Part shown: piece after piece, positions 8,996 to 16,885 of the stretch
How the letters are laid out: every line of letters starts with the position of its first letter
Numbering within the stretch: the first letter of the stretch is position 1
NCBI GenBank assembly: GCA_946548715.1
Contig: CAMNPZ010000005.1
Span: forward strand, 1-54,728
DNA: 54,728 nt
Direction: 5' to 3'
DNA from: an uncultured Candidatus Saccharibacteria bacterium
GTDB lineage: Bacteria > Patescibacteriota > Saccharimonadia > Saccharimonadales > Saccharimonadaceae
The notes under the pieces: generated by a model
Told to the model about the DNA's origin: nothing
Databases searched by the model: none
Seen by the model: only the letters and a program-made list of their open reading frames with translations
Made by a program: the position numbers and the translations under genes

Positions 8996-9777
8996 TGAGG
9001 ATTTTTTCTTGGAATGTGAATGGGCTACGGGCAGTGATTCGGAAGGGGGCTTTGCAAGAATTTATTGATGGTTATGCGCCGGATATCCTTTGCTTGCAGG
9101 AGACAAAGGCGAAACAGGGACAGGCGGAGGTGGATTTGCCGGAATATGAGGAGATTTGGAATTCGGCGGAGCGGCCAGGATATGCGGGGACAGCGATTTT
9201 TACGAAGATAAAACCATTGTCGGTGAAATATGGGTTACCGACGGAAATAGAGATGAATGATGAATATGGCAATCCTTTGAGTGAGGGGAGGGTACTAACA
9301 GCGGAGTTTTCTGAGTTTTTTCTAGTAGATGTGTACACGCCAAATTCGAAAAACGGCTTGGAGCGACTAGGACTGCGCGCAGAGAAATGGGATAAGGAGT
9401 TTCTGCGGTATTTGAAGGAATTGGAGCAAGTGAAGCCGGTCGTGGTCTGTGGCGATTTCAACGCGGCACACGAGGAAATTGATATCGCGAGACCAAAAAC
9501 GAACCATCATTCGGCAGGGTTCACCGACGAAGAGCGACAGGGAATTACGAATATGATTGACGCTGGATTCGTGGACACTTTTCGGGCATTACATCCAGAT
9601 GAAGTGCGGTATACTTGGTGGTCGCATTGGGGCCAGGCGCGAGCAAATAATGTGGGGTGGCGAATTGATTATTTCTTCGTATCATATGGGCTGATGCCAC
9701 GAGTGGACAAGGCAGAGATTCATGAGGATGTGATGGGGTCGGACCATTGTCCGGTGTCGATTGAACTGGAGGTGTAA
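8995..9777 (+). CDS. xth: exodeoxyribonuclease III / AP endonuclease
   Basis: A 260-residue member of the endonuclease/exonuclease/phosphatase fold that cuts at abasic sites in base-excision repair. Landmarks in order are SWNVNGLRA (metal-binding Asn), CLQETKA (Glu ligand), VDVYTPN, GDFNAAHEEIDIARP (catalytic Asp and Asn), WRIDYFFVS and GSDHCPVSIEL (catalytic Asp-His). All active-site residues are present and length matches Xth/ExoA. The gene is followed after 2 nt by the next ORF, whose ribosome-binding site lies in its last codons, so the two form an operon. Confidence 0.95.
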   Translation: MRIFSWNVNGLRAVIRKGALQEFIDGYAPDILCLQETKAKQGQAEVDLPEYEEIWNSAERPGYAGTAIFTKIKPLSVKYGLPTEIEMNDEYGNPLSEGRVLTAEFSEFFLVDVYTPNSKNGLERLGLRAEKWDKEFLRYLKELEQVKPVVVCGDFNAAHEEIDIARPKTNHHSAGFTDEERQGITNMIDAGFVDTFRALHPDEVRYTWWSHWGQARANNVGWRIDYFFVSYGLMPRVDKAEIHEDVMGSDHCPVSIELEV

Positions 9778-9779
9778 AA

Positions 9780-10553
9780 ATGGATTATTTCGAGAAGATT
9801 GAGGGAAATCCGTACGAGGATTTGAGGTGGAACATTCCCGAACACAAACAGGGCACCGTGAATGTGATTGGTGGGAATGCGCAGAGATTCCGAGACGAGG
9901 TTAGAGTTGCAGAGTTCTTAGGGCGAGAGTTCCCGCTCGAGGCCGTACGATTAGTGTTGCCGGATACCCTGAAAGGTAAACTACCAGAGATGCCGAATTT
10001 TGTGTTTATACCATCGTCGGAGTCGGGGTCATTTGCAGAGAGTCAGGAGTTGCTCGATGTATTCAAGATGGCGGACTACAATCTGGTGCTGGGAGACTTA
10101 TCGCGAAATAGCGTGACGGGGCGAGCTGTAGCGAGCGCGTGTCGCGGTGCCGAGAAAATGACCTTGATTACGCGCGACAGCGTTGATTTACTGGCAGACA
10201 ATATGCCGGAACGATGGTTGATGAATGAAAACATCGTTGTGATGGCTTCGGTAGCACAGCTTGCTAAACTGCTGCGATTAGTATATTACCCCAAGATGCT
10301 ACTAATGTCGGCGTCCTTAGTGCAAGTAGCGGAAGTGTTGCACAAATTCACATTGAGCTACCCAGTAGGGATAGTAACTTTACATAATGGGCAGGTCGTA
10401 GTGGCACACGGTGGGACCGTGAAGGCCGTGGCACTATCTGGGTATTCGCCGCTGGCGTTCTGGAGCGGAGAAGTAGCAGCGAAGATTGTGGGGGTAAACC
10501 TATATAATCCGAGCCGGCTAGTTGAGGCGGTAGTCTTGAGCTTGAATAATTAA
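9780..10553 (+). CDS. YjeF C-terminal/NAD(P)H-hydrate dehydratase-like protein
   Basis: A 257-residue protein that resembles the ribokinase-like C-terminal domain of YjeF/NnrD. The N-terminus has GTVNVIGGNAQRF, similar to the glycine-rich start of that fold, and the C-terminus has SGYSPLAFWSGEVAAKIVG. The usual catalytic GTGD near the C-terminus is not evident, so the protein may be a diverged or non-catalytic version. GGAGG in the end of the exonuclease gene drives its start, indicating coupled translation. The repair of damaged NAD(P)HX would be its role if the assignment holds. Confidence in a CDS is high; in the function, moderate to low. Confidence 0.6.
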   Translation: MDYFEKIEGNPYEDLRWNIPEHKQGTVNVIGGNAQRFRDEVRVAEFLGREFPLEAVRLVLPDTLKGKLPEMPNFVFIPSSESGSFAESQELLDVFKMADYNLVLGDLSRNSVTGRAVASACRGAEKMTLITRDSVDLLADNMPERWLMNENIVVMASVAQLAKLLRLVYYPKMLLMSASLVQVAEVLHKFTLSYPVGIVTLHNGQVVVAHGGTVKAVALSGYSPLAFWSGEVAAKIVGVNLYNPSRLVEAVVLSLNN

Positions 10554-10615
10554 TAAGCTCCGATTCGTAGCATCAGAACACATAAAGGGCTTTTATGCCA
10601 TAATAAAATCTATAC

Positions 10616-10644
10616 TTGACATTTTGTAGATTATATGCTATAAT
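10616..10644 (+). promoter_or_regulatory. consensus -35/-10 promoter
   Basis: TTGACA (10616-10621), a 17-nt spacer and TATAAT (10639-10644) with TGC before the -10: a complete housekeeping promoter for the long leader of the 10857 gene. Confidence 0.9.
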
Positions 10645-10700
10645 GCAAGTTATGAGCTATTTATTGGGATAGATGTACTTTAACTTTGTTGGACTATTTG

Positions 10701-10760
10701 ATTGCAGAGTAGTCTCTCCGTGCCGTATGTCGGCCATTGACGGAGGAACTATTCTGCAAT
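10701..10760 (+). ncRNA. structured 5' leader hairpin
   Basis: ATTGCAGAGTAGT pairs with ACTATTCTGCAAT over 13 positions (one G-U), enclosing CTCCGT/ACGGAG and GCCG/CGGC. This gives one 60-nt hairpin about 55 nt after the expected transcription start. A cis-regulatory role is inferred. Confidence 0.6.
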
Positions 10761-10809
10761 CATATACCTAAATACACAAGTCGAGAATAAGGAGGCTCGC
10801 TACGAGGTG

Positions 10810-10857
10810 ATGTTTGTGGAAAAAACTATTCATTTACCACATGGAGGAAAACCGTGA
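10810..10857 (+). CDS. possible 15-aa leader peptide overlapping the regulator start
   Basis: ATG 10810 to TGA 10857 encodes MFVEKTIHLPHGGKP. Its stop overlaps the downstream ATG as TGATG, which would couple translation. The Shine-Dalgarno site of the downstream gene (GGAGG, 10843-10847) lies inside it. An upstream AAGGAGG is about 17 nt away and GAGGTG is only a few nt away. Plausible as a coupling peptide but unproven. Confidence 0.35.
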   Translation: MFVEKTIHLPHGGKP

Positions 10858-11747
10858 TGAAAACGAATATTTGTGGCTCAAAGTTTAACACGCCGGGACA
10901 GAATCTTGCAGCAGCAGTTGAGGGATGCGATCAGGCGATTGGCATTCCGTCGTATAGCTACGACAAGGCTTTGGAGATTCTTTCAACGGCACTTACAACT
11001 GAAGAATTTGACCTGGTCTGTCGTGGATTTGCATTTAACTATCCTCGACACACACAGAAGGAAATTGCTCAAGAATTGGGTGTACCGGAGTTTTACGTCT
11101 CTAAGACAATCCGAAATGCAATAAAAAAGCTGCAGGGTTCGCCTTATCGCGTTCAGCTTCGTGCTCTCATTCCCACCGTCGAAGAGCTCTTTCGTGAGAT
11201 TGAGACGCTTCGAAATGAAACCGTCAATAAGAAAGCATTAAAGGAGTCTCAGTATAGGCTGGAAGAGGCTAAAGCTAAGCTCGCTGCCTCCAATGAAGCT
11301 TTGAAAAAGGCCGAAATGGCTCAAGCTTCGGTCTCTTTCGAGAACGAAAAGCTTACCAAAAAGCTGGCATTATCCAATGCCACTTTGGCCATGACGGAGA
11401 AGCGTGTGACTGAGCTTGTTTTCGAAGCTAAGCGACAAAAAGCTCGTGCTGATGCCGCAAAAGCTTCTTACGACCAGCTCGTTGCAGCTATAAGGAGTAG
11501 CATCGCGGAAAACAACAGAAGCTTTGCTGCAAAAGTGAAGCAGGCTGAAGCAGAAAATGACTCCTTTGAGGCTTTAGGGTTCTCAGAGAAAGAGATTTAC
11601 GCCCTCAGAAGGATCAATTGCACCTCTTTGAAGCAACTTCTCGGGATGACCCCCAGGATGCTCAAGAAGATGGCAGTCGGTGCTGAAAACCTTGCTGGGA
11701 TTCAGAGCAAGCTTGAAGAGCACGGATTCTCACTACGCAAGGAGTAA
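10857..11747 (+). CDS. sigma region 4-like / coiled-coil / alpha-CTD-like DNA-binding protein
   Basis: A 296-residue protein with three parts. Residues about 45-95 resemble sigma-70 region 4: EEFDLVCRGF then TQKEIAQELGVPEFYVSKTIRNAIKKL, a helix-turn-helix. Residues about 105-225 form a long coiled coil of Ala, Glu and Lys heptads. Residues about 236-296 resemble the RNA polymerase alpha C-terminal domain (INCTSLKQLLGMTPRMLKKM, NLAGIQSKLEEHGFSL), which is a helix-hairpin-helix fold. The start is ATG 10857 with GGAGG nine nt upstream. It has a consensus promoter and a structured leader, so it is probably regulated. A role in transcription control is inferred from the domains; such a fusion is not a standard sigma factor because region 2 is absent. 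Confidence 0.75.
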   Translation: MKTNICGSKFNTPGQNLAAAVEGCDQAIGIPSYSYDKALEILSTALTTEEFDLVCRGFAFNYPRHTQKEIAQELGVPEFYVSKTIRNAIKKLQGSPYRVQLRALIPTVEELFREIETLRNETVNKKALKESQYRLEEAKAKLAASNEALKKAEMAQASVSFENEKLTKKLALSNATLAMTEKRVTELVFEAKRQKARADAAKASYDQLVAAIRSSIAENNRSFAAKVKQAEAENDSFEALGFSEKEIYALRRINCTSLKQLLGMTPRMLKKMAVGAENLAGIQSKLEEHGFSLRKE

Positions 11748-11821
11748 GTCTCAAAGCAACTCGTCAAATTCAGGCCTTCGCTGCATAAGACGTAAGGTCT
11801 AACAGTAGGTATTGGTCCAAC

Positions 11822-11855
11822 AAAAAACCACGGGCTCATTCGTCTGTGGTTTTTT
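11822..11855 (+). terminator. intrinsic terminator of the 10857 gene
   Basis: AAAAAACCAC and GTGGTTTTTT flank a 14-nt loop, ending in a T run; the A run makes it work on both strands. Confidence 0.8.
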
Positions 11856-11888
11856 GTCGCCTCGTTACCTTCTAGTCATCATTGGTTT

Positions 11889-11917
11889 TGAAAAACCCGC
11901 CTGTTGTAGGCGGGTTT
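11889..11917 (-). terminator. intrinsic terminator of the 11928-12227 gene
   Basis: AAACCCGCCT/AGGCGGGTTT, a 10-bp stem with a 5-nt loop, followed on the minus strand by a T-rich tail. Confidence 0.85.
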
Positions 11918-11927
11918 GAAGAAAAAA

Positions 11928-12227
11928 CTAATAGGTTGCAGGATTAAGGATCTGCTCATTCATGTATTTTTCAATATCTTTTATGGCTATCTTGGTTGCT
12001 ATTGTTGGGCAATCATGACTATCAATTAAGTCAAGCTTAAGAAGTGTTGCCCTAATAGAGTCGTCCATTCTCACTGGAGCTTTGGAGTTTACTTTGAGTT
12101 CTAGAACGAAATATGCCCTTGGGTTATCCCAGACCAGTTGACTTAGTCGTTGTAACGCTTCAGCCTTTGTGAGATGTTCGACTGGTTGTCCCCCCTTGCG
12201 GTCGAACAAATGAATGATTTTTCCCAT
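11928..12227 (-). CDS. hypothetical protein, 99 aa
   Basis: A small soluble protein with no recognised family. Short strands and helices alternate (MGKIIHLFDRKGGQPVEHLT, then LVWDNPRAYFVLELK). GAGAGGA lies about 9 nt before ATG 12227 and TATAAT on the minus strand near 12279-12284 gives a leader of about 45 nt. It has its own terminator and stands alone between convergent and parallel neighbours. Confidence 0.7.
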   Translation of the reverse strand: MGKIIHLFDRKGGQPVEHLTKAEALQRLSQLVWDNPRAYFVLELKVNSKAPVRMDDSIRATLLKLDLIDSHDCPTIATKIAIKDIEKYMNEQILNPATY

Positions 12228-12336
12228 CTGACGTTTCCTCTCTTTCTAAATGTACTACGACCATTGTGTCGTTTTCATATTATATCATTTTAACTTGCTT
12301 AAGTCAAGGCTATTCTTCGATGTTTTCTTGTGATAG

Positions 12337-13002
12337 TTACTTGCGACGTTGCTGAGTAGGGGCAGGTTTCTTGGACGCCTTCGTGAGTTTTTGCTCAATA
12401 TCGACAGCGTCACGAGAGACGTTTTTGCGGCGCTGGCGGAGAAAAAACCAAATGAAGACAAAGATAGAGCAGCCAAAGGCAAAGAGGCCGTATTTGACGG
12501 GGTCGGGCCAGTTGGTAGCGAAGAGGATGACGGCGTTAACGACGCCGAGGCAGATGGTATAGAGGTAGCGACGGGCGAGGACAATTTTCTTGGCAAGCGG
12601 AAAATTACGGGCGGTAAGTGAGTTCTTGGTGCAATTGTCGGGGTGACCGAAGAGTTTGCCGTAGAGGATTAGTTCAAGCGAACCGCAGATGACGGTGTAA
12701 TAGAGAATAACAATGAGCCCCACAATCCAGTTGACGCGAAGAGCACAGAATAGAACTTGGCCAGCGGCGAGCAAAACATCCGAGACTATATCAAACTGGG
12801 CGGCGTATTTGCGATATTTTGGCGTCTTATCCTTCGGGAAAGGCCATTTACGAGCGCAAGTGCCGTCGAAAGTATCGGTCAGCTCGGCAGTAAGAAAAAT
12901 GATAAAGGCTTGCTCTGGCGTACCACCAGTAAAACTGATTGCAATTAGAATTAGGCTTAAGATTAATCTGGTTAGAGTTAAAATGTCTGCTAAATATCTC
13001 AT
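12337..13002 (-). CDS. CDP-alcohol phosphatidyltransferase family protein
   Basis: A 221-residue membrane enzyme that transfers a phosphatidyl group from CDP-diacylglycerol to an alcohol. The signature is DTFDGTCAR near residues 42-50, followed by FDIVSD; the canonical motif is DxxDGxxAR...GxxxDxxxD. Here the middle Gly appears as Ala and the spacer is longer than usual, so the acceptor cannot be told from sequence. About five to six hydrophobic helices follow. The C-terminus is basic (KKPAPTQQRRK). The start is ATG 13002 directly after a -10 box. It follows the glycosyltransferase gene by 36 nt, suggesting a membrane lipid or glycolipid unit. Confidence 0.8.
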   Translation of the reverse strand: MRYLADILTLTRLILSLILIAISFTGGTPEQAFIIFLTAELTDTFDGTCARKWPFPKDKTPKYRKYAAQFDIVSDVLLAAGQVLFCALRVNWIVGLIVILYYTVICGSLELILYGKLFGHPDNCTKNSLTARNFPLAKKIVLARRYLYTICLGVVNAVILFATNWPDPVKYGLFAFGCSIFVFIWFFLRQRRKNVSRDAVDIEQKLTKASKKPAPTQQRRK

Positions 13003-13017
13003 GGAATAATTATACCA
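13000..13017 (-). promoter_or_regulatory. extended -10 promoter giving leaderless phosphatidyltransferase mRNA
   Basis: On the minus strand TGG then TATAAT (13014-13009), 6 nt before ATG 13002. Confidence 0.7.
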
Positions 13018-13038
13018 CCAAATACATAGACACGACGA

Positions 13039-14316
13039 CTAGTGATTGTTATGCTCGGTAATCTCGACAAATAGAGCAAGTAGCGATTCGATGCGGGCAC
13101 TTATGAGCGTTTCGCGGCGGTGTTGTAGCATGGTTTTGGACATTTTAGCGATGCGGTCGGGGTGAGTTAAGAGGACGTTGAGGGCTTTTGCCATATCTTC
13201 GGGGGATTCGGATTTACTGAGTATATAGCCGCCTTCTGGGATGATTTCTCGCATATCTGGGTCGCAGATGAGGCACGGCACGCCGCAGGCTTCGGCTTCG
13301 ACCAGAGTCATGGGATAGTTGTCGAAATTATAAGAGGCAAGGATGTCGAGGTGGGAGCGCTGGATTTGCTGCTGGACTTTTTTGAAGGGGGTGGCGCCGT
13401 GGAAGGTGACATTCAGATGATGGCGACGAACGAAGCGCGTAGCTTTATTCAGATCGGGACCGTCGCCGTAGATATCGAGGTGGTAGAGTGTATCGGTCTG
13501 GCGAGTAGAATCGGAGCGGTGTGTTTTCTCGAGTTGTGCTAGGGCTTGCAGAAAAGGAAGAATGCGTTTCTCGCCAGAGAGGCGAGAGTGCCAGATGATG
13601 TTAAGCGGTTCGCCGGATTGCAGTGATTTGACTGGGGGTTCGGGCGGAAAATTGGCGTCGGGATAGCCGTTTGGTACGATGTGGATTTGATGTTTGACGC
13701 CGTAGTGTTTGAGTTTCTTGGCAAAGTGATGCGAGGGGCAGACGACATGAGCGGCGTAATTTGCGTGGTTTACCATCATGGTCCACATTTTGGCTTTGGC
13801 GGTGGTATCGGCAAGATAGGTGTCTTTTTTGATTCTGACAGGGTGGGGAAGATACCAAGAATGGAACCAGTTAAGCGCCGTCGCGACAATGGTACGGAAA
13901 CCGTGCGGGATGATGCTGGTCACGCCCATGTCTTCGCGGCCATGCATGACCTGGACGGTAGGGATTTTGAGTCGCTTTCCTAGGCGGAGACCAGCGATGG
14001 AACAGCCAGCTTCGTAGTGGATATAGAAAATGTCGTATTCTTTTAGTTCGGGATGGATAGTAATAAGCCAGTTTTCGACGATTTTGGGTCTTCTGGAAAC
14101 TGGGGTGGCGCCACGAATGAGATACTTGCAACTGGGAACGACATAGATGTGGTCTTTCGCAAGGTCTCTAAGTTCTTTGGCGGATTTCGGATAGGCGGTG
14201 GTGAAAATAGCAACTTCGTGGCCGTTTTGTTCGAGGGCGTGCTTCTGGGCGTTGATAGAGCTCACGATGCCGCCAGTATTGTCAAGATAACAATCGGAAA
14301 AGATGGCGATTTTCAT
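13039..14316 (-). CDS. glycosyltransferase family 4 protein
   Basis: A 425-residue GT-B retaining glycosyltransferase. The N-terminal Rossmann domain starts MKIAIFSDCYLDNTGGIVSS with a Gly-Gly acceptor loop typical of GT4. The C-terminal domain has HSRLSGEKRILPFLQAL, LDIYGDGPDL and YPMTLVEAEACGVP, with the E-x7-E-like nucleotide-sugar site. Length is normal. Next to the phosphatidyltransferase gene it may glycosylate a diacylglycerol lipid, as relatives in Gram-positive bacteria do; that is inference. UDP-glucose from GalU would be a plausible donor. Confidence 0.9.
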   Translation of the reverse strand: MKIAIFSDCYLDNTGGIVSSINAQKHALEQNGHEVAIFTTAYPKSAKELRDLAKDHIYVVPSCKYLIRGATPVSRRPKIVENWLITIHPELKEYDIFYIHYEAGCSIAGLRLGKRLKIPTVQVMHGREDMGVTSIIPHGFRTIVATALNWFHSWYLPHPVRIKKDTYLADTTAKAKMWTMMVNHANYAAHVVCPSHHFAKKLKHYGVKHQIHIVPNGYPDANFPPEPPVKSLQSGEPLNIIWHSRLSGEKRILPFLQALAQLEKTHRSDSTRQTDTLYHLDIYGDGPDLNKATRFVRRHHLNVTFHGATPFKKVQQQIQRSHLDILASYNFDNYPMTLVEAEACGVPCLICDPDMREIIPEGGYILSKSESPEDMAKALNVLLTHPDRIAKMSKTMLQHRRETLISARIESLLALFVEITEHNNH

Positions 14317-14331
14317 GTTTATATTTTACCA
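14314..14331 (-). promoter_or_regulatory. extended -10 promoter giving leaderless GT4 mRNA
   Basis: On the minus strand TGG then TAAAAT (14328-14323), 6 nt before ATG 14316. Confidence 0.6.
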
Positions 14332-14365
14332 CGCGGTGTGCTACAATGGTAATATTAACAATTTA

Positions 14366-14467
14366 ATATCAAGAAGGAGCGAGGGAGCGGCCCGGTGACC
14401 TCCTGCCAACCTAGCACGCCAAGACGGCGAGCCAAGGTGGTAAATCCGACCAGAAAGGAAAGATATG
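14366..14467 (+). promoter_or_regulatory. SAM-I (S-box) riboswitch of metK, translational type
   Basis: The leader carries the S-box core in order: ATCAAGAAGGAGCGAGGGA, GGCCCGGTGA, CC-TGCCAACC, then GGTGGTAAATCCGACCAGAAAGGAAAGAT. P1 pairs ATATC (14366-14370) with GATAT (14462-14466). The 3' strand of P1 therefore includes the first two bases of the metK ATG (14465) and abuts the GGAAAGA ribosome-binding site. SAM binding should thus hide the start and block translation. No terminator hairpin is present. The promoter is TACAAT at 14342-14347. Confidence 0.88.
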
Positions 14468-15508
14468 TTCTATCGAACTGCGGAGAGCGTTTCTCCGAAA
14501 CACCCAGACAAATTATGTGACCAAATTAGCGATGCGATTTTGGACGCATATCTTAAAGAGGACCCAAATGCGCGCGTGGCGGCCGAGGCTTGTGGCGGAC
14601 ACGGCGTAGTATTCGTAACTGGCGAAATTACGTCGACGGCTGGCGAGGTTGACATTCCCGCCATCGTGCATCGTATCGCTGGCGATGACATGGAAGTACA
14701 CACGAAAATCGTCAAACAATCGCCCGAAATCGCTGCGGGGGTAGATACCGGCGGGGCTGGCGACCAGGGAATCATGATTGGTTATGCTTGCGATGAAACA
14801 CCGGAAATGTTGCCGCGCGAAGTGGTTTTGTCGAGAAGGCTAAATCAGTTCATTTACGAGAAACACCCGTATGATGGTAAGACCCAGGTCACGATTGCGC
14901 CAGATGGGTCGATTGATTCTATCGTAGTAAGCTTCCAAAACGTATCATCGAAGGAACTGTCCCATTTGGTGTCCGAATGGCTGGATACCGAAGGAGTCCT
15001 GGAAAAACAGCAGGTTACGATGCTATCAAAAAGAATCCTGGATGAGCCTGAGGAGTTTGAATTATTGACAAAAAATAACGATTCAATTATTGCGTATATT
15101 AACCCAGCTGGCGACTGGAATCAGGGTGGATTTGAAGCCGATACCGGCCTGACTGGTCGTAAGTTAATCGTGGATAATTACGGTCCACGCGTAGCTATTG
15201 GCGGTGGCTGTTACTCAGGCAAGGATCCGTCCAAGGTAGATCGTTCAGCGGCTTACATGGCACGCAGGATAGCAGTGGACTATCTGCGCAACCGCAAAGC
15301 ACACGAAGTACTAGTGCGACTGGCTTACGCGATTGGCTATGCTGAGCCACTAGAGAAAACCGTGATTATCGATGGTAAGCCAGAGGAAATTAATGGATAC
15401 GATTTAACCCCAAATGGCATCATTAAACATTTGAACCTGAAACGCCCGATTTACGAGGCGACCGCGCGCTACGGTCACTACGGCGAAGGATTCGACTGGG
15501 ATAAATAA
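14465..15508 (+). CDS. metK: S-adenosylmethionine synthetase
   Basis: A 347-residue MetK that makes SAM from methionine and ATP. The N-terminus has ESVSPKHPDKLCDQISDA (ATP-binding His and Asp). GAGDQGIMIGYA is the methionine-site hexapeptide region. The P-loop-like segment is GGGCYSGKDPSKVDRSAAYM. It is some 35 residues shorter than the Escherichia coli enzyme, through trimmed loops. The riboswitch upstream gives feedback by the product. It ends with a strong terminator and is monocistronic. Confidence 0.96.
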   Translation: MFYRTAESVSPKHPDKLCDQISDAILDAYLKEDPNARVAAEACGGHGVVFVTGEITSTAGEVDIPAIVHRIAGDDMEVHTKIVKQSPEIAAGVDTGGAGDQGIMIGYACDETPEMLPREVVLSRRLNQFIYEKHPYDGKTQVTIAPDGSIDSIVVSFQNVSSKELSHLVSEWLDTEGVLEKQQVTMLSKRILDEPEEFELLTKNNDSIIAYINPAGDWNQGGFEADTGLTGRKLIVDNYGPRVAIGGGCYSGKDPSKVDRSAAYMARRIAVDYLRNRKAHEVLVRLAYAIGYAEPLEKTVIIDGKPEEINGYDLTPNGIIKHLNLKRPIYEATARYGHYGEGFDWDK

Positions 15509-15509
15509 C

Positions 15510-15543
15510 AGAAAATACCAGAGCAAAAGCTCTGGTATTTTCT
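15510..15543 (+). terminator. metK terminator
   Basis: AGAAAATACCAGAGC-AAAA-GCTCTGGTATTTTCT, a perfect 15-bp stem. Confidence 0.85.
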
Positions 15544-15544
15544 G

Positions 15545-15631
15545 TGGTGGGCGAGAAGGGACTTGAACCCTTACGACCCGAAGGTCACAAGATTTTGAGT
15601 CTAGCGCGTCTACCAGTTCCGCCACTCGCCC
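15545..15631 (-). tRNA. tRNA-Leu (CAA)
   Basis: 87 nt including an encoded CCA. The acceptor stem is GGGCGAG/CTCGCCC, the D arm has GGCGGAACTGGTAGACGCG, and the anticodon loop CTCAAAA gives anticodon CAA. A long variable arm (TGACCTTCGGGTC) of the class II type is followed by T arm GGGTTCAAGTCCC. One T-T mismatch lies in the anticodon stem. The promoter TGC-TATAAT on the minus strand is at about 15640-15645, back to back with the sortase promoter. Confidence 0.95.
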
Positions 15632-15663
15632 ATACGACAATTATAGCATAAAACACTAGAATA

Positions 15664-15679
15664 TGCTATAATTATCTTA
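15664..15679 (+). promoter_or_regulatory. extended -10 promoter giving leaderless sortase mRNA
   Basis: TGC then TATAAT (15667-15672), 6 nt before ATG 15679. Confidence 0.7.
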
Positions 15680-16884
15680 TGGATTCAACAAACGGTGGGC
15701 AGTCTTCTGATTTGGCCCGTCAAGCCGCAGCTCAACTCGCCAGGAAGAAGGTTCTGGCGGCCTATACTGAGAAGGCGCAAAAATCGGCACGTGCCGCCAG
15801 TGGCCAAGAAGGTAGGCTAAAAGACGAACCGATTACAACCCGTATTAATTCCGAGTCTTGGAAAAGGTATCATTCTGCATGGCAAAATTATTATCAGAAA
15901 TACTACAGCGACTACTATTCAAAGGCAGCGCAAGACTATATCGCCAAGGAAAGACTGAAAGATGCCCGCGAGAAGGCCGAAGAGGAGGAAATACTAAGCT
16001 CACTTTCGAAGTTTAGCAAAAAGACCGATCAAAAAGCCGGTTTATCCCTAGGAACAGATAAAGCTTCCCAAGAGAGCGCCGAGATAGATTCCGCAAGCAT
16101 TGGCGATAGATTGCGCCAAAAAATTCGTAAAAAAGCCACTGAGAATGCTAAGCATACACACCGAAGACGCAAGTTTATCCCAATTGCAGCTGGCATTTTC
16201 GTAGTGCTGCTGGTATTGTTTTTACAATACAACCGTCTTATTTTTGCGCCCATTATGGCATACGTTTCACCAGGTAATGCTCCTGCTTCAGGAATCGACG
16301 CAATAGATCCGACCGTAACCCAGACCGTATCAGCTGAGCCGCGTTTGATTATCCCGAAGCTGAACGTCGACGTGCCTGTTCGGTTCGGCGTTCCGCTCAG
16401 TGACGTAATGGCAGCCATGAACGACGGCGTGGCACATTATCGTATCGCTGGGGCTAGCGCATATCCCGGCGAGGTGGGTAATTTTGTCATTACTGGACAC
16501 TCGGCCGGAGACGTCTATAGTTCCAACCAATACAAATACATCTTCTCTGGTTTGGAACGTTTAGAAGATGGTGATTTGATATACGTGAATTACAACTCGG
16601 TACGCTACACTTACAGAGTCATCAAAAAACAAATCGTCGATCCATCCAACGTGGCGGCACTAGTTATGGACACAGATAAGCCCTTACTCACTCTAGTGAC
16701 CTGTACACCACTAGGGACATCGCGAAACCGACTGCTTGTAACGGCGGAGCAAATCTCGCCTAATTATGATAATGCTACAGAGGCAGACAAGGTTACCCCT
16801 GTAGTCGATGGAGCCGCCGAGCTATTGCCCGCCAATGAGCCTTCCTTCTTTGAAGGAGTATGGAATTTCTTAACTGGTCAATAA
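15679..16884 (+). CDS. sortase family transpeptidase with long cytoplasmic N-terminus
   Basis: A 401-residue membrane-anchored sortase. Residues 1-160 are charged and helical, with a Tyr-rich patch (NYYQKYYSDYYSKAAQDY). One membrane helix lies near residues 172-190 and the sortase domain follows. Catalytic residues are visible: His274 in TGHS, Cys342 in TLVTCTP and Arg349 in SRNR. The TLVTC-TP form resembles class C/D/E enzymes, but the class is not certain. The extended N-terminal tail is unusual. None of the secreted proteins here shows an LPxTG signal, so its substrates are elsewhere or use another motif. It ends one base from a convergent gene. Confidence 0.9.
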   Translation: MDSTNGGQSSDLARQAAAQLARKKVLAAYTEKAQKSARAASGQEGRLKDEPITTRINSESWKRYHSAWQNYYQKYYSDYYSKAAQDYIAKERLKDAREKAEEEEILSSLSKFSKKTDQKAGLSLGTDKASQESAEIDSASIGDRLRQKIRKKATENAKHTHRRRKFIPIAAGIFVVLLVLFLQYNRLIFAPIMAYVSPGNAPASGIDAIDPTVTQTVSAEPRLIIPKLNVDVPVRFGVPLSDVMAAMNDGVAHYRIAGASAYPGEVGNFVITGHSAGDVYSSNQYKYIFSGLERLEDGDLIYVNYNSVRYTYRVIKKQIVDPSNVAALVMDTDKPLLTLVTCTPLGTSRNRLLVTAEQISPNYDNATEADKVTPVVDGAAELLPANEPSFFEGVWNFLTGQ

Positions 16885-16885
16885 A

